DNA of 62,874 nt from Pseudomonadota bacterium (GTDB taxonomy: Bacteria > Pseudomonadota > Gammaproteobacteria > Burkholderiales > Burkholderiaceae_C). The translations under genes were made by a program, and so were the position numbers. The stretch spans positions 18,927 to 81,800 of the forward strand of contig JAVHYA010000015.1 of the NCBI GenBank assembly GCA_031119395.1, in the 5' to 3' direction. Under the pieces are notes generated by a model. The model ran no database searches. It was not told where the DNA came from and saw nothing but the letters and a program-made list of their open reading frames with translations. Positions 1 to 11,319 of the stretch are shown one piece after another. Each line of letters starts with the position of its first letter. The stretch's first letter is position 1.

Positions 1-2
1 GT

Positions 3-212
3 GCCGACAGATTCAAACTCGTGGCCTACGACATCCCGCGCGGCAACCTGGCCGCCTACTACCCCGAGACCAACCCGCTGGTGCCGCTGTCGGCCACGGC
101 GATCGCGGCGGGCACGCCGACCTCCAAGGCCATTCCCGTCGTGCTGGTGCCCCATGGACGCGGTGGCGACGCGGCTGCGGGCGCGGCGACGGCAGACGTT
201 GTCGCGGCCTGA
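3..212 (+). CDS. C-terminal fragment of FdhF/YdeP-family molybdopterin oxidoreductase
   Basis: Only the last 69 residues lie in the window; the gene begins upstream of base 1. The visible end reads ...VAYDIPRGNLAAYYPETNPL... followed by S-K-AIPV and a short low-complexity tail. This matches my memory of the end of the molybdopterin-dinucleotide-binding domain in YdeP-like formate dehydrogenase alpha-subunit homologues, where A-YYPE-N-LVP and SAIPV are conserved. YdeP-type proteins are cytoplasmic and have uncertain substrates. The Mo ligand and Fe-S motifs lie outside the window, so activity cannot be judged. The next gene starts about 20 bases after this stop on the same strand and is probably co-transcribed. 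Confidence 0.7.
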   Translation, partial: ADRFKLVAYDIPRGNLAAYYPETNPLVPLSATAIAAGTPTSKAIPVVLVPHGRGGDAAAGAATADVVAA

Positions 213-231
213 AGGCGAGGCGCCGTCCGCG

Positions 232-480
232 ATGGACGAACTCACGGTCGCCATCCTGCGTGCGCTGGCCGAGGATCCCGGGCCGGCCGGCATGTCGCTG
301 CCGCGCCTGGGCAAGCGCCTGGGGCAGGGCGCCAGCGTGCTGCTGCGCCAGCTGGCACGCATGAGCGACGCGCCGGTCGGCGGCGTGGCGGGGCCGGGCT
401 GGGTGCGCGTGGTGCGCGAGGACGATCGCTGGACCGTGCACCTGACCGATGCCGGCCGGCAGGCGGCACGGGCGGGCTGA
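232..480 (+). CDS. Small winged-helix-like protein next to the oxidoreductase
   Basis: An 82-residue protein starting MDELTVAILRAL. The sequence looks like a compact winged helix-turn-helix: helix 1 (about residues 2-14), helices around SLPRLGKRL and SVLLRQLARM (about 22-46), then a wing-like VRVVREDDRWTVHLT strand pair and a final short helix. I infer DNA binding from this pattern only; no named family is recognised. An in-frame ATG at 154 would lengthen it by 26 residues and overlap the upstream stop, but the extension is Arg-rich and unlike a folded domain, so 232 is preferred. It may regulate or accompany the oxidoreductase immediately upstream. The function is unknown. Confidence 0.6.
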   Translation: MDELTVAILRALAEDPGPAGMSLPRLGKRLGQGASVLLRQLARMSDAPVGGVAGPGWVRVVREDDRWTVHLTDAGRQAARAG

Positions 481-524
481 AGCCTCGCGCCGCGCGCCCG
501 CACACCCGGGCGGATTCGGAGCCA

Positions 525-577
525 AATCGGGCTCCAGCGCCCATGGGGCCTGCGCGAGCAGCTATTGATTTCGTAGC
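525..577 (+). repeat. Family A palindromic repeat, copy 1
   Basis: This copy carries the family A hallmarks: a CAGCGCCC block, a GC-rich centre, then GAGCAGCTATTGATTTCGTAGCA. The last part forms a small hairpin (GCTA...TAGC). It lies in the 200-base gap between the winged-helix gene and the acyl-CoA dehydrogenase gene. No other feature is visible in that gap. Confidence 0.7.
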
Positions 578-682
578 AAAGGGCGCTGCTTTCCGACAGG
601 CGCTGTCTGCGTCGGCCGTCCGCCCGGCGCGCGCGAGCGCCCGACCATGCGCCGGGGCGCCGTCGCGCCCGGGAGATTTCGC

Positions 683-2956
683 ATGACCCTCGCGTCCTGG
701 ATCGGCCACCGTGCCATGAAGCCCTTCGCCAAGGCCCTGCCGCCCCTGGGCGAGACCGAGCGCGCGGCGCTGGAGGCCGGCACGGTCGGCTTCGAAGGCC
801 AGCTCTTCGCCGGGCGGCCCGACTTCGACGCGCTCGTCGGCATGGGCCCCAACCGTCTCACGCCCGCCGAGCAGTCCTTCCTCGACCACGAGGTGCGCCA
901 GCTGTGCCGCATGCTCGACGACCACGCCATCGACGAGGCGCAGGACCTGCCGGCCGAGGTGTGGGACTACCTGCGCGAGAAGCGCTTCTTCGGGATGATC
1001 ATCCCGCAGGCCTTCGGCGGCCTGGGCTTCAGCCACCACGCGCATGCCACGGTGGTGGCGCGCATCGCCACCGTCAACGTGGCCACCGCGGTGACGGTCA
1101 TGGTGCCCAACTCGCTCGGCCCGGCCGAACTGCTGCTGCGCTACGGCACCGAGGCCCAGCAACAGCACTACCTGCCGCGCCTGGCCGACGGGCGCGAGCT
1201 GCCATGCTTCGGCCTCACCTCGCCCTACGCCGGCTCCGATGCGGCGGCGATCCCCGACCGCGGCGTGCTGGTCGAGCGCGAGTTCGAGGGCCGCATGACG
1301 CGCGGCTTCCTGGTCGACTTCGACAAGCGCTACATCACGCTCGCGCCGGTCGCCACCGTGGTGGGCCTGGCCTTCCACGCGCACGACCCCTCGCAGGCCG
1401 AGTGGGCGCGCGACCTGGGCATCACCTGCGCGCTGATCCCCGTGCCGCAGGCCGGCATGGACATCGGCCGGCGCCATCGGCCGATGGATTCGGCCTTCAT
1501 GAACGGCCCGATCCGCGGCGAGCAGGTGTTCGTGCCCATGGACTGGGTCATCGGCGGCGAGGCGCAGGTGGGCCAGGGCTGGCGCATGCTGATGGAATGC
1601 CTGGCGGCGGGCCGCGCGATCTCGCTGCCGGCCCTCGGCTCGGCGATGCAGCAGACCGCGCTCTTCGTGGCCAACGGCTACGGGCAGGTGCGTGAGCAGT
1701 TCGGCCTGCCGATCGGCCGCTTCGACGCGGTGGCGGGCCTGGTGGCCGGCATGGCGGCCGAGCTCTACGCCACCGACGCGGCGCGGCGCTACACGGCAGC
1801 GGCGCTCGACGCGGGCGAGCGGCCCAGCGTCGCCAGCGCCATCCTCAAGGTGCAGCTCACCGAGGCGGGGCGCCGCGCCGTCAACCACGGCATGGACATC
1901 CTGGGCGGCAAGGGCATCATCGCCGGCCCGTCGAACCTGCTGGGCATCGCCTACCGGCAGGCGCCCATCGCCATCACGGTGGAAGGCGCCAACCTGTTGA
2001 CGCGGGCGCTGATCGTCTTCGGCCAGGGGGCCGTGCGATGCCACCCGCACGTGCAGGCCGAGATGGCCGCGGTGCAGGCCCGGGACGAGGAAGCGCTGGG
2101 CCGCGCGCTGCTGGCCCACGGACGGCACGTGGTGCGCAACTTGTTCGCCGGCCTGTTCGGCGCCGGCGTGCGCGGCAATCCGCCCGAGGCGCTCGCGCGC
2201 GAGGCGCGCCTGATCGCTCGCATGAGCGCCAAGTACGCCTTCACCGCCGACCTGGCCATGGGGCTGCTGGGCGGCAAGCTCAAGCGCATGGAGCTGCTGT
2301 CGGCGCGCCTGGGCGACGTGCTGGCGCACCTGTACCTGGCCAGCGCCTGCGTGTGGCGATTCCAGGTGATGGACCAGGGCTCGCCCACGATGCTGCCGGT
2401 GGCCCGTGCCGCGATCCGCCTGCAGCTCGACGCGGCGGCGGGCATCCTGCGCGAGCTGTACGCCAACCTGCCCACGCCCGGCCGGCGCGCGCTGGGCGCT
2501 CTGGTCATGGCCGGCACCGGCCGCCTGGCGCCGATGCGCGACGTGCCGCTGCTGCAGCTGGCCGAGCAGCTGCGCACCGAGCCGGCCCTGGTCGCGGCCC
2601 TGGTGCCCGACCTGGCCCGGCCCGCGGCCGGCGGCCTGCGCGATCTGATGGAGGCGCTGGAACTGGCGCAGCGACTGGGCCCCGAAACCGCGACGCTCAA
2701 CCGCGCGCTGCGCCGCACGCGTTCGCTGGACGAGGCGGCCCGCTCGGCCCGCGATCCGGCGCTGGCGCGCGCCTACCTGGAGGCGGCCGACCGCGTGATC
2801 CAGGTCGACGACGTGCCCGGCCCCGCCAGCCGCCGGCAGTCGCAGCCGGCCAACGAGGCGCCGGCGGGCTTCACTGCGGAACGAGCGAGCGCAGGGCCTG
2901 GGCCGTCGGCGCATCCGCCGGAAAGAAGGACTCCACGGCCAGTTCCTGCAGGGTGA
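683..2956 (+). CDS. fadE: FadE-like long acyl-CoA dehydrogenase
   Basis: This 757-residue flavoprotein should catalyse the first step of fatty-acid beta-oxidation, acyl-CoA to trans-2-enoyl-CoA, with FAD. It matches the long FadE branch rather than the ~380-residue short-chain class. Visible family blocks are FFGMIIPQAFGGLGFS (about residue 94), LTSPYAGSDAAAIPD (FAD/substrate region, about 175), the DILGGKGI segment and ITVEGANLLTRALIVFGQGA (about 425-450), followed by the FadE-specific C-terminal domain. Unlike E. coli FadE there is no N-terminal membrane segment. The ATG at 683 is chosen because GGGAGA precedes it; an upstream in-frame ATG at 647 has no ribosome site. The last 29 codons overlap the convergent regulator gene and look like a non-conserved tail. 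Confidence 0.85.
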   Translation: MTLASWIGHRAMKPFAKALPPLGETERAALEAGTVGFEGQLFAGRPDFDALVGMGPNRLTPAEQSFLDHEVRQLCRMLDDHAIDEAQDLPAEVWDYLREKRFFGMIIPQAFGGLGFSHHAHATVVARIATVNVATAVTVMVPNSLGPAELLLRYGTEAQQQHYLPRLADGRELPCFGLTSPYAGSDAAAIPDRGVLVEREFEGRMTRGFLVDFDKRYITLAPVATVVGLAFHAHDPSQAEWARDLGITCALIPVPQAGMDIGRRHRPMDSAFMNGPIRGEQVFVPMDWVIGGEAQVGQGWRMLMECLAAGRAISLPALGSAMQQTALFVANGYGQVREQFGLPIGRFDAVAGLVAGMAAELYATDAARRYTAAALDAGERPSVASAILKVQLTEAGRRAVNHGMDILGGKGIIAGPSNLLGIAYRQAPIAITVEGANLLTRALIVFGQGAVRCHPHVQAEMAAVQARDEEALGRALLAHGRHVVRNLFAGLFGAGVRGNPPEALAREARLIARMSAKYAFTADLAMGLLGGKLKRMELLSARLGDVLAHLYLASACVWRFQVMDQGSPTMLPVARAAIRLQLDAAAGILRELYANLPTPGRRALGALVMAGTGRLAPMRDVPLLQLAEQLRTEPALVAALVPDLARPAAGGLRDLMEALELAQRLGPETATLNRALRRTRSLDEAARSARDPALARAYLEAADRVIQVDDVPGPASRRQSQPANEAPAGFTAERASAGPGPSAHPPERRTPRPVPAG

Positions 2957-3698
2957 CGTCCACGGGCGTGCCGAAGATCGTCGTGGTGCTGATGAAGCTC
3001 AGCACGCCGGCGTCGGTGCGCAGGCGGAAGGGCACCACCACGCTGGCGAGTTCGCCGCCGCCCGCCGCCGCCTCGGTGCCGGGGTCGGCCACGGGGTAGG
3101 CCGCCAGTTCGTCGTGCAGGGCCTGCAGCTGCGCGTCCCCGGTCGCGGCGATCTGCTGCAGCAGCCGCTCCAGCAGGTGGGCACGCCATTGCGCCAGGTT
3201 GGCGATGCGCGGCGCCAGGCCCTCCGGGTGCAGGCTCAGGCGCAGCACGTTGATCGGGCCTTCGAGCAGCCGCGGCGCCGCGCCGGCCATCAGCAGCGGC
3301 ACCAGCGCGTTGTGCGCCACCAGCTGCCAGTGGCGGTCGACGGCCAGGGCCGGGTAGGGCTCGTGGCCCTTGAGCACGAGCTGCACGGCATTGCGCGCCG
3401 CCGCCAGGGCGGGGTCGTCCAGCGCGCGCTGGCGGTACATCGGCGCATAGCCGGCCGCCACCAGCAGCGCGTTGCGTTCGCGCAGCGGCACCGCCAGGCG
3501 CTCGGCCAGGCGCAGCACCATCTCGCGGCTGGGTGCGGCGCGGCCGGTCTCCACGTAGCTCAGGTGGCGGGTGGAGATGTCCGCTTCCTGCGCCAGGTCG
3601 AGCTGGCTCATGCGGCGGTGCTGGCGCCAGTGCCGCAGGTGCATGCCGAAGGGGTCGCGGGCGCCGGGGCGGCCGGCGTGGGCGTGGGCGGTCGTCAT
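2871..3698 (-). CDS. XRE-family regulator with MmyB-like ligand-binding domain
   Basis: A 275-residue transcription factor. Residues about 17-75 form an XRE helix-turn-helix (LRHWRQHRRMSQLDLAQEA, then HLSYVETGRAAPSREMV). The rest matches the MmyB-type ligand-binding domain by pattern: LDDPALAAARNAVQLVL, YPALAVDRHWQLVAHN and NVLRLSLHPEGLAPRIANLA, which in this family resembles a PAS-like lipid-binding fold. Such genes usually regulate a divergent neighbour; here that is the small membrane protein starting 138 bases away on the other strand. The start at 3698 (MTTAHAHAG) puts the HTH near the N-terminus; longer in-frame starts up to 3821 would intrude into the divergent promoter. Its 3' end overlaps the fadE-like gene by 86 bases. 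Confidence 0.85.
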   Translation of the reverse strand: MTTAHAHAGRPGARDPFGMHLRHWRQHRRMSQLDLAQEADISTRHLSYVETGRAAPSREMVLRLAERLAVPLRERNALLVAAGYAPMYRQRALDDPALAAARNAVQLVLKGHEPYPALAVDRHWQLVAHNALVPLLMAGAAPRLLEGPINVLRLSLHPEGLAPRIANLAQWRAHLLERLLQQIAATGDAQLQALHDELAAYPVADPGTEAAAGGGELASVVVPFRLRTDAGVLSFISTTTIFGTPVDVTLQELAVESFFPADAPTAQALRSLVPQ

Positions 3699-3835
3699 GC
3701 GGCGGATTCTGGCGCGGCCCGCCGTCGCGCGGCCATGACCTGCGAGGTCATCGACCGTGGAGTGCGCCAGCGGAATCATGGCTCCAACGCCGGGGGAACC
3801 GCCCGCGGCGGACCCCCCCACCCCAGGAGCCAGCC

Positions 3836-4255
3836 ATGTCCTCGATCTTCGCCTCGCCCCGTTTCCTGTCCCGCGTCATGTGGGTCGATGCCGCCTCCTG
3901 CGCCGCCACCGGCGCGCTGCAGGTCGGCCTCACCGATGCGCTGGCGCGCCTGACCGGGCTGCCGGCCGGGCTGCTGCTGGGCACGGGCATCTTCCTGCTG
4001 GCCTATGCGGCGCTCGCCGCCGTGATGGCGATGCGCGCCACGCCGCCGCGCACGCTGATCGGCCTGGTCGCGGTCGGCAACCTCGGCTGGGCCGCGGCCT
4101 GCGCCGCGCTGCTGGCGAGCGGCATGTTCACCGTCACTGCCCTGGGCATGGCCTGGGTGGTGGCGCAGGCCGTGACCGTGGTGCTGCTGGCCGAGGCGCA
4201 GTGGATGGGCCTGCGCGCCACCCGGGCCGCCCGCGCCCGCGCCGCGCTTGCCTGA
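3836..4255 (+). CDS. Small four-helix membrane protein
   Basis: A 139-residue, very hydrophobic protein preceded by an AGGAG ribosome site. Hydrophobic stretches at about residues 16-33, 42-62, 71-92 and 100-122 predict four transmembrane helices, ending in an Arg/Ala-rich cytoplasmic tail. I do not recognise a catalytic motif. The gene is divergent from the XRE/MmyB-like regulator, and that arrangement is typical of a regulator and its target in this family, often a dehydrogenase or small membrane protein. Regulation by that neighbour is inference. The function is unknown. Confidence 0.75.
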   Translation: MSSIFASPRFLSRVMWVDAASCAATGALQVGLTDALARLTGLPAGLLLGTGIFLLAYAALAAVMAMRATPPRTLIGLVAVGNLGWAAACAALLASGMFTVTALGMAWVVAQAVTVVLLAEAQWMGLRATRAARARAALA

Positions 4256-4265
4256 CCATCCAGGC

Positions 4266-4323
4266 AAAAAATGGCTGCAGCGCCCGCGGGACGGGCGCAG
4301 GCAGCTATCAATTCAGTAGCAAA
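4266..4323 (+). repeat. Family A palindromic repeat, copy 2
   Basis: Hallmarks: ATGGCTGCAGCGCCCG, an inverted CGCCCG/CGGGCG pair in the centre, then GCAGCTATCAATTCAGTAGC. It lies in the 170-base gap between the membrane-protein gene and acnA. The acnA ribosome site (AAGGAG at 4413-4418) follows about 90 bases later. Confidence 0.75.
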
Positions 4324-4425
4324 CCGATGCTGCCACGCCCGGCGTGGACGGGGGCTTGGCCGACCACGCCGGTCACCGAAGCCTGCTATCTTTGTGGAGA
4401 ACCACGAACCACAAGGAGTGCCCCC

Positions 4426-7290
<2,865 letters not shown>

Positions 7291-7329
7291 GGCTTCGCCG
7301 CGAAGCAAAGGCTGCGGCGAGTCTTCGAA

Positions 7330-8682
7330 TCAACCCGCAGTCGACGCCGGAACGAGCACGATACGGACGCTGGCACCACCGGCCGGAGATTCGTCCACGA
7401 TCAGCGTCCCTCCGTGCATCTGTGCCACTTCCGACACCAGATGCAGGCCGAGGCCGGCGCCGCGTCCGCGTGGATGAATGCGGTGAAAGGGCTCCACCAC
7501 GCGCTCGCGTTCCTCCAGCGGGATGCCGGGGCCGGAGTCGTTGACGACGATGGTGCCGGGCGCCTGCACCAGCACCTGGATCTCGCCGTGCCGCCCCCCG
7601 TGCTCGATGGCGTTCTGGATCAGGTTGCCCACCGCGCGCTCGATCGCCGCAGCGTCCACCCGAATGAACACGGACCGCGGCGCATCCACGGCGATCGAGC
7701 ACTCGCTCATGACGGCCAGCGGCGCCAGCTCGCCGGCCACGCGCTCGCAGATCTCGCGCAGGTCGGTCAGCGCGGTGGGTGCACGGGCACGCTCGAGGCG
7801 CTGGAGGTCCAGCAATTGCTCCGCCAGCGTCATGAGCCGCGTCGTGGCCCGCACCAGCGGTGCCTTGTGCGCCGTGTCCGGCAGTGAGTCGGCCTGGATC
7901 CGCAGGGTGGTGATCGGCGTGCGCAACTCGTGCGCGGCATCGGCGAGGAAGCGTGCCTGGCGGCGGTAGCCCTCGTCGAGGCGGTCGAACGCGCGGTTCA
8001 CCGCTTCGACCAGCGACACGACCTCCGCCGGCACGCCATGCACCGGCAGGCGCGTGGCGAGCGCATCGATGTTGACGTTCTCCGCCTGCGCCGCGGTGGC
8101 GACCACGCCCCGAAGCCCGCGCCGGATCACGAACGGCGTGGCCACCACCACCACCAGGCAGGTGACCAGCATGGTGGGCGCGACGAGGATGAGGAAGGCC
8201 ACCGTCCACCACTTCAGCTTGTTCTTCCAGGAGAACGGTGCCCCCGTCTTGACCACGAGGTTGACCGGGCCTCCGGCCGTCTCGATCCGCTCGAAGCGAG
8301 CGGCCGGCCGCGCGTTCGAATCCGCGAGGTCGAGCGACACGCGCGCCAGCCCGTCGAGCACGCGTACCATCTCCACGTAGCGTGGCGGCACGTCGCCGTA
8401 GCGGAACTCCTGCCCCCGTGCGTCGCGCGCGATGAACCACAGGCCGGGCGAGGACTTGAGCAGCCACTGGATCTCCTCGGCGTCGCCCAGCATCAACTGC
8501 CCACCGGGCGCATGCTGCAGCGCGGCACCCACCGTCTCCGCCGTCTTCTCGCCGCCTTCGTCGACGAAGCGGCCCAAGGTCCAGAACCAGGCGATGAAGC
8601 CCACCAGGACCAGCACGCTCGCGGTCACCTGCAACATGACCAGGTTGCGGACCAGTCGCCATCGCAGCGAGCCCGCGGTCAT
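7330..8682 (-). CDS. Sensor histidine kinase (PmrB/QseC type)
   Basis: A 450-residue inner-membrane kinase. Helices at about 12-34 and 159-182 bracket a ~125-residue periplasmic sensor, followed by a HAMP region and the dimerisation/phosphoacceptor box FLADAAHELRTP with His251. The N box (NLIQNAIEHGG), G1 (NDSGPGIP) and G2 (GAGLGLHLVSEVA) complete a full HATPase domain, so the enzyme looks active. Its ATG overlaps the response-regulator stop (ATGA), giving tight translational coupling. Together with the PAP2 phosphatase gene it forms a three-gene leftward operon. The closest overall layout is the PmrB/QseC/TctE group, which senses envelope-related cues; the actual stimulus is unknown. Confidence 0.93.
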   Translation of the reverse strand: MTAGSLRWRLVRNLVMLQVTASVLVLVGFIAWFWTLGRFVDEGGEKTAETVGAALQHAPGGQLMLGDAEEIQWLLKSSPGLWFIARDARGQEFRYGDVPPRYVEMVRVLDGLARVSLDLADSNARPAARFERIETAGGPVNLVVKTGAPFSWKNKLKWWTVAFLILVAPTMLVTCLVVVVATPFVIRRGLRGVVATAAQAENVNIDALATRLPVHGVPAEVVSLVEAVNRAFDRLDEGYRRQARFLADAAHELRTPITTLRIQADSLPDTAHKAPLVRATTRLMTLAEQLLDLQRLERARAPTALTDLREICERVAGELAPLAVMSECSIAVDAPRSVFIRVDAAAIERAVGNLIQNAIEHGGRHGEIQVLVQAPGTIVVNDSGPGIPLEERERVVEPFHRIHPRGRGAGLGLHLVSEVAQMHGGTLIVDESPAGGASVRIVLVPASTAG

Positions 8683-9368
8683 CCGCGTTCGCCGCCGGTC
8701 GCCTCGCGCAGCAGGTAGCCCACGCCACGCACGGCATGGATCTCCACCCCGGCATAGGCCGCGTCCAGCTTGCTGCGCAGGCGCGAGACATGCGAATCCA
8801 GCGAGTTCGACTGGATGTCTTCCCCCTCGCCATAGACGCGCTCGACCAGCCGTTGTCGATGCACCGTCCGCCCCTTGGACAGCAGCAGCGTTTCCAGGAC
8901 CAGCCATTCCCGGCGCGGAAGCGCCAGGGGCCGATCGGCGACCAGCACCTGCCGATCCTCATGATCCAGGCTCAGCGCGCCGGCGCTGCTGAACCGTTGC
9001 GCACGCCCGGCCGGCCGTCGTCCCAGCGCACGGATGCGGGCCATCAGCTCGTCGCGGGCGAAAGGCTTGCCCAGGTAGTCGTCGGCCCCGTAGTCCAGGC
9101 TGCGCACCCGCTCCACCACGTCGATCATGGCGGTCAGGACGATCGCGGGCGTGTGCACCCGGGCGTCGCGCAGGCGCTCGATCAGCGACAGGCCGTCGCC
9201 GTCGGGCAGGCCGCGGTCCACCACCAGCACGTCGTACGCGCTGCCGAAGGCCAGGTCGCCGGCTTCCCGCAGGGAAGACGCCACATCCACCACCATGTGT
9301 TGATCGCGCAGCGCCGAGGCCAGGGCCTGCGCCAGTTCGGCGTCGTCTTCGACAACAAGAATCTTCAC
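8679..9368 (-). CDS. OmpR/PhoB-family response regulator
   Basis: A 229-residue two-domain regulator. The receiver domain shows the acidic pair in VVEDDAE, phosphoacceptor Asp51 in VLVVDRGLPDGDG, Thr79 in VLTA and Lys101 in GKPF. The C-terminal winged helix ends ...SLDSHVSRLRSKLDAA...AVRGVGYLLRE, typical of OmpR/PhoB. The start is a GTG overlapping the PAP2 stop by four bases; it gives the canonical MKILVVEDD-like N-terminus, and no ATG fits. It is surely the partner of the kinase that follows with another four-base overlap. Targets are not visible, but autoregulation of the operon, including the PAP2 enzyme, is likely. Confidence 0.94.
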   Translation of the reverse strand: MKILVVEDDAELAQALASALRDQHMVVDVASSLREAGDLAFGSAYDVLVVDRGLPDGDGLSLIERLRDARVHTPAIVLTAMIDVVERVRSLDYGADDYLGKPFARDELMARIRALGRRPAGRAQRFSSAGALSLDHEDRQVLVADRPLALPRREWLVLETLLLSKGRTVHRQRLVERVYGEGEDIQSNSLDSHVSRLRSKLDAAYAGVEIHAVRGVGYLLREATGGERG

Positions 9369-10192
9369 CTGCGAGGGGCCTCTCGATAGGAACGCGGCGC
9401 TGCCTCGCCCGTGAACGCCCGGGACCAGGCCCGGCCGACCGGGGCGACCATTCTCTGCGCATGAGGCGCAGGCGCGGTCCCGGCCGCCCGGGTTGCTCGG
9501 TGGACCCGCTGGCGCCGACGTCGGGCATGGCGTCGCCCGAGTGCGACCAGTCTCAAGGCGGCACAGGTGGTGAGTGCGCCGCCCGCCACGTCCAGCGCGA
9601 CGTGCTGGTGGATCGCCAGCGTGGAATAGGCGATGGCGACGCACCACGCCCCATTGATCGCGCGTGCCCATCGCGGCGCCTGGATGCTTCGGAGCTGGCT
9701 GCCGATGACGATGGCCGTGTAGCAGGCGAAGGCCACGTGCAGCGACGGGAACGCGTTCCCGCCGGCGTCGGCGGTCTTCAGGAAGCGCAGCATGGGGTAC
9801 ATCGCCCAGTCGACGCCGAAGGAAGGGGTGACCGTCGGAAACACCCAGTAGGTCGCGAACGCCAGCCCGATGATGGCCAGGGCCCCGACCATGTAGGAGC
9901 GCAAGGCGCCCAGGTTGGCCGCAAAGGCCGGCGCCAGGGAAACGTAGAGCCACAACGACGCGTACGGCACGAGGGCCCACGAATTCAAGCCGACCCATGC
10001 GTCGAGCGCCGTCGTCGGAACCGTCACCGCGCGGTGCGCCGTGGCCTCCATCAGCCAGAAGTAGGCGACGAAGAAGCTGCTGATGGACACGGCGGTGCCG
10101 ACCATCTTGATCCACCAGAGGTGGCACACGCGCTGCCAGAGCAAGTGCGACCAGGATGGCGGCGCGAGGGGGAGGGCATCGGGGATCGGCAT
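9365..10192 (-). CDS. PAP2-superfamily membrane phosphatase
   Basis: A 275-residue integral membrane protein with about six hydrophobic segments. The PAP2 active-site parts are visible: the NAFPSLHVAFACY block (catalytic His, about residue 150) and IHQHVALDVAGG (second His plus Asp, about 193-200). The first C1 motif (KxxxxxxRP) is not evident, as in the Aur1/Ipt1-like subgroup. Members dephosphorylate lipid phosphates such as undecaprenyl pyrophosphate, phosphatidylglycerol phosphate or lipid A. It is first in an operon with a two-component system, which suggests a role in envelope remodelling (inference). The C-terminal ~60 residues are Arg-rich and probably cytoplasmic. Confidence 0.85.
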   Translation of the reverse strand: MPIPDALPLAPPSWSHLLWQRVCHLWWIKMVGTAVSISSFFVAYFWLMEATAHRAVTVPTTALDAWVGLNSWALVPYASLWLYVSLAPAFAANLGALRSYMVGALAIIGLAFATYWVFPTVTPSFGVDWAMYPMLRFLKTADAGGNAFPSLHVAFACYTAIVIGSQLRSIQAPRWARAINGAWCVAIAYSTLAIHQHVALDVAGGALTTCAALRLVALGRRHARRRRQRVHRATRAAGTAPAPHAQRMVAPVGRAWSRAFTGEAAPRSYREAPRR

Positions 10193-10369
10193 TCAGGCGG
10201 TGTCAGGCGGACAAGTGGCGTTGGTGAGCCGAAGCTTAGGCACGCAGGTTGCGTGAACATTGCGCGTGGCCTGTCGGGCAACAGGCCGCGCGCCGGCCGC
10301 GTCGGACTGAAGCGGTCGCTGGCCTGGAGGCGCCTCACGTCCGCTGCCCGCCAGGGCATCAATACCCAC

Positions 10370-10390
10370 AAATGAGAACCACTCTTATTT
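10370..10390 (+). promoter_or_regulatory. Fur-box-like operator before efeU
   Basis: AAATGAGAACCACTCTTATTT is an imperfect palindrome resembling the Fur consensus (AATGAGAAT-type repeats). It lies 87 bases upstream of efeU. A -10-like TATGCT at 10398-10403 would place the box over the -35 region, the usual position for iron-dependent repression. The rest of the 285-base gap between the PAP2 and efeU genes shows nothing else recognisable. Confidence 0.65.
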
Positions 10391-10477
10391 GATGCGGTAT
10401 GCTTCCACCGCCCTCCGTCGAGTGCGGTGCATGTGTCCAGCGCCGGCTCCGGGGGCTTTGCCTTTTTCCGGACTCCG

Positions 10478-11308
10478 ATGCTCATTCCCTTTCTCATCAT
10501 GCTGCGCGAAGGCATCGAAGCCGCGCTCATCGTCGGCATCGTCGCCAGCTACCTCCAGCAAAGCGGCCGCGGGCGCCTGATGCCGGCCGTGTGGGTCGGC
10601 GTGCTGCTGGCGGTGGCGCTGTCGCTGTTCGCCGGCGCGGGGCTGCAACTGATGGCGGCGGAATTTCCGCAGAAGCAGCAGGAGCTGTTCGAAGGCATCG
10701 TCGGCCTGATCGCGGTGGTCATGCTGACCTCGATGGTGTTCTGGATGCGCAAGACGGCGCGCTCCATCAAGGGCCAGCTGCACGCGTCGATCGACCGGGC
10801 GCTGGGGCACGGTGACGGCCAGGGCTGGGCGCTGATCGGCATGGTGTTCCTCGCGGTCGCGCGCGAGGGGCTCGAGTCGGTGTTCTTCCTGCTGGCCATC
10901 TTCCAGCAGAGCAGCGGCTGGGAGGCGCCGGTGGGCGCGCTGGCGGGCATCGCGGTGTCGGTGGTGATCGGCTACGGCCTGTACTCGGGCGGCGTGCGGC
11001 TGGACCTGCGCCGCTTCTTCCGCTTCACGGGGCTGTTCATCCTGCTGGTGGCGGCGGGGCTGCTGGCCGGCGTGCTGCGCAAGCTGCACGAGGCGGGCGT
11101 GTGGAACCAGCTGCAGACGGTGGTGTTCGACATGAGCGCGACGCTGCCCATGGACAGCCCGCTGGGCGCGGTGCTGTCGGGGCTGCTGGGCTACCAGGCG
11201 GCGCCGGTGGTGGGCGAAGTGATCGTCTACCTGGTCTTCCTGGCGGTGTCGCTGTATTTCTTTCTCCGGCCCGTCACGGCCGCGCCTTCACCGGCGGCTG
11301 CGCGCTGA
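10478..11308 (+). CDS. efeU: Ferrous iron permease EfeU
   Basis: A 276-residue inner-membrane protein of the OFeT/FTR1 family with seven predicted helices. Both REXXE iron-binding motifs are present: REGIE in the first helix ([15 protein letters not shown]) and REGLE in the fourth ([11 protein letters not shown]). The start at 10478 ([12 protein letters not shown]) aligns with the known N-terminus of EfeU; an earlier in-frame ATG at 10427 adds an unrelated stretch. EfeU imports iron with periplasmic EfeO and the heme peroxidase EfeB, whose genes follow. The Fur-box-like site upstream suggests induction under iron limitation. Unlike the frameshifted E. coli K-12 copy, this frame is intact. Confidence 0.94.
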   Translation: MLIPFLIMLREGIEAALIVGIVASYLQQSGRGRLMPAVWVGVLLAVALSLFAGAGLQLMAAEFPQKQQELFEGIVGLIAVVMLTSMVFWMRKTARSIKGQLHASIDRALGHGDGQGWALIGMVFLAVAREGLESVFFLLAIFQQSSGWEAPVGALAGIAVSVVIGYGLYSGGVRLDLRRFFRFTGLFILLVAAGLLAGVLRKLHEAGVWNQLQTVVFDMSATLPMDSPLGAVLSGLLGYQAAPVVGEVIVYLVFLAVSLYFFLRPVTAAPSPAAAR

Positions 11309-11319
11309 GGGCTTCTTCG

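Noticed and set aside
242-2914. Very long open frame antisense to the acyl-CoA dehydrogenase gene
   Set aside because: Its product is Arg/His/Gln-rich low complexity without any family motif, a normal artefact of GC-rich codon use opposite a real gene.
2038-3099. Open frames on the plus strand crossing the end of the acyl-CoA dehydrogenase gene
   Set aside because: Alternate-frame shadows rich in Arg/Gly/Ala with no recognisable domain.
10427-10477. Earlier start for efeU
   Set aside because: The extra 17 residues do not resemble an EfeU N-terminus, which aligns from [12 protein letters not shown].
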